Assembly (NCBI RefSeq): GCF_015207395.1
Contig: NZ_JADEWX010000013.1
Coordinates: 1-64,000, forward strand
DNA from: Nodosilinea sp. LEGE 07088
GTDB taxonomy: Bacteria; Cyanobacteriota; Cyanobacteriia; Phormidesmidales; Phormidesmidaceae
DNA length: 64,000 nucleotides
Reading direction: 5' to 3'
Both the position numbers and the translations under genes were made by a program. The notes under the pieces are model-generated. The model saw nothing but the letters and a program-made list of their open reading frames with translations, was not told where the DNA came from and made no database searches. Below, piece by piece: positions 26,950 to 34,742 of the stretch. Numbering within the stretch: position 1 is the stretch's first letter; each line of letters begins with the position of its first letter.

Positions 26950-28428
26950 ATGATTAGAAAGGTTGCGGCCATAGCGCCAGGGGTTAAGCGGGTAAGTCTT
27001 CCCGTTGGCATGGGTCTATTAATACCCGTAGTGGCTAGTACCCAGGCCGTCGCAGCACTATGCCCAGCTCAACTGGCTACCCAGCTCGATGCTGCACTCG
27101 ATCAGTCGCCGCTAAATACCGCCTACGTAGGTATGGTGCTGCAAACCCAGGGAGCAAACCCGCGCCCGCTCTACAACCGTAACGGCGATCGCCTCTTTAC
27201 CCCAGCTTCTAACATCAAACTGTTGACTACGGCAGCGGCGGCGCACCAGTTGGGGGGCGATTACCGCCTCCGCACCTCCGTATACGGTGCTCTTAATGCC
27301 GAGGGCGGCACGGCGTTGAGAGTTGTGGGGCGAGGTGATCCGAGCTTTACCACGGCTCAGATAGAAAACCTTGGCCAACAGCTGGCCCAGGCTGGAGTGA
27401 GACAGGTCAGCCGCCTAGTCCTTGACGATTCTTACTTTCCCGGCTTTGCCACCAACCCCACCTGGGAATGGGAAGATGCCCAGTGGGCCTACGCCGCCCC
27501 GGTCAACAGCCTGATTTTGAATCGCAATAGCGTGACATTGCAGCTAGCCCCAACCCAGGTGGGCAGCCCGCTGAGCCTAGTGTGGCCCCAGGCGCTGCCC
27601 GCTGGGCCACTGCCCGTGGTGAACGACTCAACCACCGTCGCCACTGGCACGTTCGCTGCATCCGTAGCGCTTTGGCGCCCTGGGGATACCCCGACGGTGC
27701 GCATAACCGGGCAAATGGCCCAGGGAGAGAGTCCACGCCGCGTCAACCTGGCGGTATTAAACCCAGCTCAGCAGTTTGCGGCGGCGTTTGAATCAGTACT
27801 CAGGGGGCAGTCGATCTCGGTGGGGCAGACGGTCGTAACCCCAAATTCGACTCCCATTGCCGACCCAGAGCTGGCGGCGGTGGAGTCTCCTTCGGTGGCG
27901 GAGCTGATGCTGTTAGCCAACCGAGACAGCGACAACCTCTACGCCGAGGCGCTGTTCAAAACCCTGGGAGTGACGGCAGGGGGAGAGGTCACGGAAGCGA
28001 GCCAGGCCGGGGGCGAGGCGGTTAAGGCGGCCCTGACTGAGCTAGGGGTAAATGCTACGGCACTGCGGCTGCGGGATGGTTCGGGGCTATCGCGCCATAA
28101 TCTGGTGTCGCCCGATGCCTTTGCGGCTACTCTGCAGGCGATGGTGAGTCATCCCCAGGGGCAGGTATTTTACGGTTCACTAGCGATCGCGGGCCAAAGC
28201 GGTACCCTGCGCAATCGCCTGCAGGGCACAGCGCTAGAGGGGCGCGTGCAGGGTAAGTCGGGGGCCCTAACGGGCAATGTCTCGCTGTCGGGCTACCTAC
28301 AGCCGCCCAGCTATGAACCGTTGGTGTTTAGCATCATCATCAACCATTCAGATCAGCACGCCAGTGTGCTGCGCCGAAAAATTGACGAGCTATTGCTGCT
28401 CATAGCGCAGCTCTCAGACGACTGTTGA
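26950..28428 (+). CDS. dacB: D-Ala-D-Ala carboxypeptidase/endopeptidase (PBP4 family)
   Basis: 492 aa with a signal peptide (MGLLIPVVASTQAVAA). All three penicillin-binding motifs are present: SxxK in PASNIKLLTT, SxN in RDSDNLYAEAL, and KTG-type KSGALTG. The large insertion between SxxK and SxN is typical of PBP4/S13 peptidases. It trims or opens peptide crosslinks in periplasmic peptidoglycan. The genes downstream include an M15 D,D-dipeptidase, so several D-Ala-handling enzymes are clustered. Confidence 0.92.
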   Translation: MIRKVAAIAPGVKRVSLPVGMGLLIPVVASTQAVAALCPAQLATQLDAALDQSPLNTAYVGMVLQTQGANPRPLYNRNGDRLFTPASNIKLLTTAAAAHQLGGDYRLRTSVYGALNAEGGTALRVVGRGDPSFTTAQIENLGQQLAQAGVRQVSRLVLDDSYFPGFATNPTWEWEDAQWAYAAPVNSLILNRNSVTLQLAPTQVGSPLSLVWPQALPAGPLPVVNDSTTVATGTFAASVALWRPGDTPTVRITGQMAQGESPRRVNLAVLNPAQQFAAAFESVLRGQSISVGQTVVTPNSTPIADPELAAVESPSVAELMLLANRDSDNLYAEALFKTLGVTAGGEVTEASQAGGEAVKAALTELGVNATALRLRDGSGLSRHNLVSPDAFAATLQAMVSHPQGQVFYGSLAIAGQSGTLRNRLQGTALEGRVQGKSGALTGNVSLSGYLQPPSYEPLVFSIIINHSDQHASVLRRKIDELLLLIAQLSDDC

Positions 28429-28499
28429 ATGTGCGATTGCGATCGCCCCTATCCTAAGGCTGATATCGGCCCTAGGGTGCTGTCCGCTATACTCGTTTC

Positions 28500-30113
28500 A
28501 TGCCAGAACCGATTGAGCGATCGCGGGAGGTAGTCGAGATGGCGACGGCAAACGAGGCGGCTACGGTTGTAGAATCATCGCCATCCCAGGGGTTAGCTGA
28601 CTCTGAGTTTCGTCAGCTTCAGGCCCAGCTGCGCGATCGCTGGCGCTCCACCGACGACTTTGACACCCATGAGCACCACATTGTGGTGGTGCCTTCCCTC
28701 AGCCTCGACCAGGAAGAACTGTTCAAAATCGAGGGGGTTAACCACTACGAAGAGCGGCTGCTGTTCTCGCTGATTCGCCTGCGCAACCCCAAGACGCGGA
28801 TGGTCTACGTCACCTCTCAGCCCCTGCACCCCAGCATTGTCGACTACTACCTGGAGCTACTGCCGGGGATTCCCAGCTCCCACGCCCGGGAGCGGCTGAC
28901 CCTGTTTGCTGCCTACGATGGCTCGCGCAAGCCCCTGAGCCAAAAGCTGCTAGAGCGGCCCCGGCTGCTGGAGCGGCTGCGCCGGGCGGTCAACCCACAG
29001 ATCGCCTACATGACCTGCTACAACTCCACCCCCTGGGAGCGCGAGCTGTCATTGGCCCTGGGGTTACCGCTGCTGGCCCTCGACCCTGACCTGCTGCACT
29101 GGGGCACCAAGAGCGGCAGCCGTGAGATTTTTAAGCGCTGCGGCATCCCCCACCCGATTGGCAGCGAGCTGGTGTTTGACGAGCAGGCGCTGGCCACCGT
29201 CACTGCTGAGGTGTGGGAGCAAGACCCCAGTCTGCGGCGCATTGTGATCAAGCTCAACCAGGGCTTTTCGGGGGAGGGCAATGCGATTTTGCAGCTCGGC
29301 CCGCTGGCGGCGGTAGCGCCCGGCAGTGCCAGCCACCGCGATCGCGCTGACGCGATTCTCGCAGCCTTCTCCACCCTGAGTTTTCAGTGCCGTACCGAGA
29401 CCTGGGTCCACTTCTCAACCAAAGTACCGGAGCTAGGGGCGATCGCCGAGGCTTTTGTCGAAGGCGACCACAAAGAGTCGCCCAGCGTGCAGGGCCGCAT
29501 CACTCCCCTGGGCGAGGTCGAAATTCTCTCCACCCACGATCAAGAGCTGGGTGGCCCCGACGGTCAGATCTTTTTAGGCTGCTCCTTCCCGGCCCGCCCC
29601 GGCTACCGCCTAGCGATTCAGGAAATGGGCCAGCGCATCGGTCAGGAACTGGCCCGCCAGGGTGCCCTAGAGCGCTACGGGGTTGACTTCATCGCCGTGG
29701 CCAAGGGCGACCCTAGCGCCCCCGAGTGGGATCTCCAGGCGATTGAAATTAACCTGCGCAAGGGCGGCACCACCCACCCGCTGATGGCCATGAAAATGCT
29801 CACCGAGGGCCATTTTCACCAGGCCGACGGGCTGTTCTACACCAAGCAAGAGCAGGTGCGCTACTACCATGCTTCCGACAACCTGCAAAAGCCCCACTAC
29901 CGAGGTCTGTTACCCAGCGACCTGATGGATATCATCGTCACCAAACAGCTGCACTTCAACTCCATTAGCGGCGTGGGGGCAGCCTTTCACCTGATGGGCT
30001 GTCTGTCGGAACACGGCAAAGTGGGGCTCACCTGCATTGGCACCAGCCCCGACCATGCCCGCGAAATCTACGACCAGGTGGTCGCCGCCCTCGATGAATC
30101 CACGGTTGGTTAA
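28500..30113 (+). CDS. ATP-grasp ligase related to PGM1 peptide ligase
   Basis: 537 aa. The N-terminal 200 residues (LSLDQEELFKIEGVNHYEER, VTSQPLHP, YNSTPWERELS) and the ATP-grasp part (IVIKLNQGFSGEGNAIL for nucleotide binding; AIEINLRKGGTTHPLM for metal-binding Glu/Asn) match the group annotated as peptide ligase PGM1-related. PGM1 joins amino acids onto peptides in Streptomyces; the substrate in cyanobacteria is not known. It ends 14 bp before a VanX-like dipeptidase start, so the two are probably co-translated. Confidence 0.82.
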   Translation: MPEPIERSREVVEMATANEAATVVESSPSQGLADSEFRQLQAQLRDRWRSTDDFDTHEHHIVVVPSLSLDQEELFKIEGVNHYEERLLFSLIRLRNPKTRMVYVTSQPLHPSIVDYYLELLPGIPSSHARERLTLFAAYDGSRKPLSQKLLERPRLLERLRRAVNPQIAYMTCYNSTPWERELSLALGLPLLALDPDLLHWGTKSGSREIFKRCGIPHPIGSELVFDEQALATVTAEVWEQDPSLRRIVIKLNQGFSGEGNAILQLGPLAAVAPGSASHRDRADAILAAFSTLSFQCRTETWVHFSTKVPELGAIAEAFVEGDHKESPSVQGRITPLGEVEILSTHDQELGGPDGQIFLGCSFPARPGYRLAIQEMGQRIGQELARQGALERYGVDFIAVAKGDPSAPEWDLQAIEINLRKGGTTHPLMAMKMLTEGHFHQADGLFYTKQEQVRYYHASDNLQKPHYRGLLPSDLMDIIVTKQLHFNSISGVGAAFHLMGCLSEHGKVGLTCIGTSPDHAREIYDQVVAALDESTVG

Positions 30114-30126
30114 TCCATCCAGGCCG

Positions 30127-30852
30127 ATGAAACCCTACCAAACCATTCCCATTCAGGACTGTGGCGAGCCGCTGGTGCCCATTCCCAGCGATCGCTTTGC
30201 CCTGGTGCAGCCCCATCCCTACCAGGCCCTCGGGGCTCCCTACGAGAACCAGTCACCCTACTACCTGCGAGAGGGTGTGCTGACGGCGCTGATTGAGGCC
30301 CAGACTGAGCTACAGCAACAGCGTCCCGGCTGGCGTATGCAAATCTTTGATGCCTTTCGCCCCCTGGCGGTGCAGCGGTTTATGGTTGAGCACACCTTCC
30401 TAGCCCAGGTGCAGGCGCGGGGCTGGCTGGCTGCGACGCTGACCGAGGCCCAGCGGCAGCAGGTGATGGCCGAGGTGGTGCAGTTTTGGGCCCTGCCCAG
30501 TGACGACCCCGCGACTCCGCCCCCCCACAGCACCGGAGCTGCCCTCGACGTTACCCTGATGGATGACACTGGGGCTGTGGTGGATATGGGTTCGCCCATT
30601 GACGAGGTGTCGCCGCGATCGCACCCCGACCACTTTGCCGACCGCCCTGACCCCGCCCAGCAGGACTACCAGGCCCACCGCACGTTGCTCAATCAGGTGA
30701 TGGTGGCGGCGGGGTTTCGCCGCCACCCCCAGGAGTGGTGGCACTTTTCTCTCGGCGATCAGCTATGGGCCTGGCAGCAGCGGCAGGCAATGGGCGACGA
30801 CAACTTTTTGGCCCACTATGGGCGAGCCTCGGTAGACTTGGGGGTACAGTGA
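30127..30852 (+). CDS. M15 D-alanyl-D-alanine dipeptidase (VanX-like)
   Basis: 241 aa from ATG 30127; an upstream in-frame extension overlaps the ligase and is not conserved. Zinc-site residues are visible: FDAFRP (the substrate-positioning Arg), PPHSTGAALDVTL (His and Asp of SxHxxGxAxD) and EWWHF (catalytic Glu, third ligand His). VanX enzymes hydrolyse free D-Ala-D-Ala. No signal peptide is seen, implying cytosolic action. The coupling to the ATP-grasp ligase suggests dipeptide turnover, as inference. Confidence 0.88.
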   Translation: MKPYQTIPIQDCGEPLVPIPSDRFALVQPHPYQALGAPYENQSPYYLREGVLTALIEAQTELQQQRPGWRMQIFDAFRPLAVQRFMVEHTFLAQVQARGWLAATLTEAQRQQVMAEVVQFWALPSDDPATPPPHSTGAALDVTLMDDTGAVVDMGSPIDEVSPRSHPDHFADRPDPAQQDYQAHRTLLNQVMVAAGFRRHPQEWWHFSLGDQLWAWQQRQAMGDDNFLAHYGRASVDLGVQ

Positions 30853-30892
30853 GAGCCAGCTAATCTGGCAATACCCGAGGGAGTGAACGGCG

Positions 30893-31789
30893 ATGAAAAT
30901 GGCGATGGATGTGAGGTCATGGTTACGCCTGTCTACAATCGCCCTGGGTTTAACCCTGGCCGCCGCTCTGCCGGTGCGAGGGCAATCTACAGTTATTCTC
31001 CAAGAATCACTACGGCTGGCGGTATGCCTAAATGATTGGGATAGTGCGATCGCCCGGGCCAGACAGCTAGAACAGGTGCCCGATATTGCCATCAAAACCA
31101 GGGCGGAGCTGGTTTTGTTGCGTCGCCAGATGCAGCTGTTGCGCCAAGACCAAACGACGGTGGACAATATTTCAGGCTGTGAGTCAGTATTGGCCGGATT
31201 TGGTATTCCCGGCTATACCGGACGACCGTTAGCGATCGAAAGGGCCCTAGCTAATGCGGGGCTGAGCGAGCCGCTCATTGTGCCCGATATCGTACTGCGT
31301 CGAGACGAAGCCCTATGGCAGGCGGGGCTCGGGGTGACCGCTGATACCTCCCTGGTGCCGCTGTCCGCAGCCCAGCGCATCAGTACCCGCACTGGTAGCG
31401 GCGTCTCCACCGGCTCGGTCAGCCGCCGCATTGATATCTACGCCTTCCTCGGTGCCGAGGGCGACAGGACTAACCTAACGCTAGATGTGATTGAGCAGCG
31501 GCCAGGGCTGCTCTACACTGACGACAGAGCTTTACTCTTTGTGTTTGACGCTGCCGGTAGATTGCTGAGCGAGGCGCGCACTACCCCTGCCGGCCAGTCT
31601 CAGCTCGAGGCCCTGGCACTACCAGCCGCCGGGGTCTACTACGTCGCTGTGACTACCCCCGAGCACCGCCCCGTGCTGGATGACAATGGGGTAATTACTG
31701 GCTGGCAGGGCATCGGCGTCAGTGCCATAGACTACACGCTGACCGTGACGGGGCTAACCCCCGCGCCGCAGCTAGGGACACAGCCTTGA
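30893..31789 (+). CDS. Secreted protein of unknown function with PPC-like C-terminus
   Basis: 298 aa with a signal peptide (LRLSTIALGLTLAAALPVRG, cleaved near Gln31). Residues 30-100 form a helical segment (AVCLNDWDSAIARARQLEQV). The C-terminal 120 residues look like a bacterial pre-peptidase (PPC) beta-sandwich: RRIDIYAFLGAEGDRTNLTL, FVFDAAGRLLSEARTT, AAGVYYVAVTT. No catalytic motif. The gene starts 40 bp after the dipeptidase. Confidence 0.65.
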   Translation: MKMAMDVRSWLRLSTIALGLTLAAALPVRGQSTVILQESLRLAVCLNDWDSAIARARQLEQVPDIAIKTRAELVLLRRQMQLLRQDQTTVDNISGCESVLAGFGIPGYTGRPLAIERALANAGLSEPLIVPDIVLRRDEALWQAGLGVTADTSLVPLSAAQRISTRTGSGVSTGSVSRRIDIYAFLGAEGDRTNLTLDVIEQRPGLLYTDDRALLFVFDAAGRLLSEARTTPAGQSQLEALALPAAGVYYVAVTTPEHRPVLDDNGVITGWQGIGVSAIDYTLTVTGLTPAPQLGTQP

Positions 31790-31826
31790 CGATGACGGCA
31801 GCCCTCAACTCCCCCATCTTCCCTGC

Positions 31827-33077
31827 CTAGGGTTGGCGGCAGATGCCAAAGACCGAGGTAAACCCGTGCAAAAAGGTCGTCTGGCCCACGGGGCCAATCT
31901 CGCCGCCACAGAAGAAGCCCCCCAGGGGCAGGCCGGGCAGATACTGGGTAAACAAACTGGAGTCAAAATTGATCTGGTCGTAGAGGCCCTCACCCCGGCC
32001 CATGCAGGCAAACATCAGCGCCCCGGCTGGAGAGGTGCCGGCGGGTGACTGTCGCTGGTAGCCTTGCAGCAGCTGCTCTAAATCGGTGGCCGAGGTGCGG
32101 GCATCGCGCAGGTGAAACTGCACCCGCTGGCCGGGGCGCAGGCGATCGCCCACGGCGATCGCTCCCAGCTTGGGGTCAACCCCCAACAGCGTCCGGATTA
32201 GAAAGTCGCCGGGGTCAAGGGTGAGCTTAAAGCTGTCCTGGGCGATACCGATAGATAGAGAACTTTGGGCCAGCTTGCGCTCATCTTCGGGCAGGGTTTC
32301 AAACAGGTCTTGCAGCAGTTCCAGGGGCGGGCGGGCGAGATCGCCGTCGTCGGGGTCACCTAGAGCCAGCAGAATATTGCGCTCGGCTTGGTCAACGCGG
32401 TACACCGGGCCAATGGGGCGGCACCCCTGGGCCACAATGGCATCGAGCACCACCGGCCCAGAGAGTGCCACCCCAACCATCCCCTCGGTATAGTAGGTGC
32501 GATCGCAAAATAGCCCACTGTGGCGATTAAACCCATCCACACTGGCTAGACCGCCAATTTTGACCCCGCCGGGATAGGCAAAATCTAGCCCCTGCAATAG
32601 GTCAGTCACCCGCGACGAAAACGGGTCAGCCATCAAAATAAACTGAGGATTGTTCGCTGGGGCGACGCCAATGAGCTCAGACCAGGCCGCCGGGGGGCTA
32701 TCTAGGTCGGGCAGGTCATCCCCGGTCACGTGAATTGTTTGCACGGAGACTCCCGGCAGCGACGCTACCGTAAGGCTTAAGGCCGGCGTGTCCTCCAGCT
32801 CCTGGGGCTGCCCCTGGGCATCCATACCGACAATGCCACCGCCGCTACAGCCCACCACCGCTGGCAGCGGTAAAAGCTCATGCAGCAAGGGCAATAACCG
32901 AGCAAATTCACTGGTAAACGACGATGAAATAAACACCAGCCCCAGGTCAGGCTGCGCGGGTAACCGCCCCTCCAGTTGCGCCACCACATCCCTTAGCGCC
33001 CCTTCTAGGGATGGACTCGTCGATACAGCATTGGCCCATACCATCGGGGCATAGCCTGATTGGGGAATATCGGTCAT
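31827..33077 (-). CDS. FIST N/C-domain sensory protein
   Basis: 416 aa from ATG 33077 (MTDIPQSGYAPMVWANAVS); a longer frame to 33152 has weak coding character. FIST_N covers about 20-210 (LGLVFISSSFTSEFARLLPL, VVGCSGGGIVG) and FIST_C about 215-400 (PIGPVYRVDQAERNILL, GALMFACMGRGEGLY, GFFCGGEIGPVGQTTFLHGF). FIST proteins are predicted small-ligand sensors in signal transduction; ligand unknown. Single gene, convergent with the gene before it. Confidence 0.88.
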   Translation of the reverse strand: MTDIPQSGYAPMVWANAVSTSPSLEGALRDVVAQLEGRLPAQPDLGLVFISSSFTSEFARLLPLLHELLPLPAVVGCSGGGIVGMDAQGQPQELEDTPALSLTVASLPGVSVQTIHVTGDDLPDLDSPPAAWSELIGVAPANNPQFILMADPFSSRVTDLLQGLDFAYPGGVKIGGLASVDGFNRHSGLFCDRTYYTEGMVGVALSGPVVLDAIVAQGCRPIGPVYRVDQAERNILLALGDPDDGDLARPPLELLQDLFETLPEDERKLAQSSLSIGIAQDSFKLTLDPGDFLIRTLLGVDPKLGAIAVGDRLRPGQRVQFHLRDARTSATDLEQLLQGYQRQSPAGTSPAGALMFACMGRGEGLYDQINFDSSLFTQYLPGLPLGGFFCGGEIGPVGQTTFLHGFTSVFGICRQP

Positions 33078-33277
33078 CGGGTTAAACCGCTCTGCATAGT
33101 GGTTCCAGTCTAGATCGGATTGCTCCCTAGCCCCGCAAATGGGCGTAGTCACCCAACATTGTGTGGTCGCCCCGACCCCAGCGGAAATGTGTAAACTGGA
33201 GATAGGTACTTATACTGGGTTTACTAGACATTCCTCAGCCATCGCTGGGGTTCTATCGGCGACCGTCAAGGCCTGTT

Positions 33278-33297
33278 CCCACCCCGGTAGGGGTGGG
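33278..33297. other. GC-rich hairpin upstream of cp12
   Basis: Perfect 8-bp stem CCCACCCC/GGGGTGGG with a GGTA loop, about 145 bp before the CP12 start and between divergent genes. It may be part of the cp12 5' leader; function not evident. Confidence 0.4.
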
Positions 33298-33440
33298 GTT
33301 TCCAGGGCCAAGCCGCCGAAATGGGTGAAGTATACTAGGCCAGAAGGCGGGATAGACCACGCAAAACGACGGTATGCCCACGCTTGATAACAGGTCGCAG
33401 ACCCCACACAGCAGTTGTTTACACAGGATAATGAACGGAT

Positions 33441-33668
33441 ATGAGCGAGAACATCAAAGAGCTGATTGAAAAGGAAATTGAAGGTGCTCGAGCCGCTTGC
33501 GACACCTCGGGTGGCTCCTCTCAGGAGTGCGCTGCCGCTTGGGATGCGGTCGAAGAACTGCAAGCCGAAGCCGCCCACCAGCGCGAAAAGGGTACTGGCA
33601 AAACCTCCCTTGAGGCCTACTGCGACAGTAATCCCGATGCCGATGAGTGCCGAGTTTACGATAACTAG
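33441..33668 (+). CDS. cp12: CP12 Calvin-cycle regulator
   Basis: 75 aa. It has both redox Cys pairs (ACDTSGGSSQECAAAWDAVEE and YCDSNPDADEC) and the AWDAVEEL core. CP12 forms a dark/oxidised complex that switches off GAPDH and phosphoribulokinase and releases them when reduced by thioredoxin. Length and the C-terminal RVYDN match typical cyanobacterial CP12. This is a strong marker of a photosynthetic organism. Confidence 0.97.
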   Translation: MSENIKELIEKEIEGARAACDTSGGSSQECAAAWDAVEELQAEAAHQREKGTGKTSLEAYCDSNPDADECRVYDN

Positions 33669-33674
33669 ATGCCG

Positions 33675-33737
33675 CTGGGCTCAAGCCCAGATATTAAAAC
33701 ACCCTTAAGAGACGTCTTGGCCACCCAGGGCGTCTCT
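33675..33737 (+). terminator. Double hairpin after cp12
   Basis: Two consecutive stems: CTGGGCT/AGCCCAG (33675-33690) followed by ATATT, and AGAGACG/CGTCTCT (33708-33737). They separate cp12 from the ArsC-like gene and probably reduce read-through. Confidence 0.45.
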
Positions 33738-33777
33738 GGTGTGAATATTCCCGGTCTGCCATATTATTTGCTCGGCT

Positions 33778-34134
33778 ATGACGCTCACGGTTTACGGCAT
33801 TTCCACCTGCGGCACCTGTAAAAAAGCCTGCCAATGGCTCGACAGTCATGGCATTGCCTACGACTTTATCAACACCAAAGACCACCCTCCCGATCGAGAC
33901 TCTATTGCGGCCTGGGTAGCCGCTTTGGGCAGTAAGCCCATGCGCAATACCTCTGGGCAGTCCTATCGTGCCCTGGGGGGCGAAAAACAGACCTGGGAAG
34001 ACTCGGACTGGATCGATGCCTTCAGCCAGGATGCCATGCTGCTCAAACGGCCTCTGTTTGTCAAAGATGGCCAGGCAGTGCTAGTCGGTTTTCGGGCTAG
34101 CGAGACAGTGCTACAACAGGTGCTGGGTGAATAA
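33778..34134 (+). CDS. ArsC/Spx/MgsR-family protein
   Basis: 118 aa. Thioredoxin-fold family member with CGTCKKA at residues 11-17 (CxxC), then FINTKDHPP and LLKRPLFVKDG (the conserved RP of ArsC/Spx proteins). Firmicute Spx binds RNA polymerase; many cyanobacterial relatives are of unknown role, either reductase-like or regulatory. It follows cp12 by 109 bp with hairpins between, so it is likely transcribed separately. Confidence 0.85.
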   Translation: MTLTVYGISTCGTCKKACQWLDSHGIAYDFINTKDHPPDRDSIAAWVAALGSKPMRNTSGQSYRALGGEKQTWEDSDWIDAFSQDAMLLKRPLFVKDGQAVLVGFRASETVLQQVLGE

Positions 34135-34251
34135 ACTTCATGGCGACCGAAAGCAGATTTAGCGGCGGTTTGCCTGGGCCAGTTTAAATGAATGGTTTAG
34201 CTGAATAGGTTTATTTCTCGCTTGTTTGACTCTAACCTAAAGATCAAAGAA

Positions 34252-34278
34252 GGCTGCAATCTAGTTAAGATTGCAGCC
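34252..34278. terminator. Bidirectional terminator hairpin
   Basis: Perfect 11-bp stem GGCTGCAATCT/AGATTGCAGCC with a 5-nt loop between the convergent ArsC-like and CsbD genes. Confidence 0.7.
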
Positions 34279-34312
34279 CTGTAGGACTTAGTCTTCAGCG
34301 AGCGCGATCATA

Positions 34313-34495
34313 CTAGTCGATGGCGCGCTTAACGTTATCCTTGGCGTCTTCTACAGTGTTGCGGACGTCAGCCTCAGCCTGCTTGGCCTTACCCTTTGCT
34401 TGGGCTTCTTGGTTGCCGGTCAATTTACCTGCGCCCTCTTGGATCTTGCCTTCGATATCCTTAGCGGTAGCTTTAGCTTTATCTTCAATAGACAT
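34313..34495 (-). CDS. CsbD family stress protein
   Basis: 60 aa from ATG 34495, with AGGAGA nine bases upstream fixing the start. The sequence (MSIEDKAKATAKDIEGKIQE, GAGKLTGN, QAKGKAKQAEADVRN) is a typical short, highly charged, Ala/Lys-rich CsbD protein. The family is induced by general stress in several bacteria; molecular function is unknown. Confidence 0.9.
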   Translation of the reverse strand: MSIEDKAKATAKDIEGKIQEGAGKLTGNQEAQAKGKAKQAEADVRNTVEDAKDNVKRAID

Positions 34496-34742
34496 GATGT
34501 CAATCTCTCCTGAAACGTTACTCCTACAGCGTAGGTTGTTGTCTCGGCAGTGCCCTCTGCACAACGGCATAGACCTCCTCCGCCCAACTGTAGGGATTAG
34601 GATCAGCATTATGAGCCTGGAAGGTTGAATATTTGCCTTGCTGAACAGTGCAGGCTTGCGTCTACGGAGTATCCTGAAACATCATTGGGTGACTGATCTG
34701 CCGACAGATTGTTAACTCAGGACTTGAACCAGGGCTGAAACT

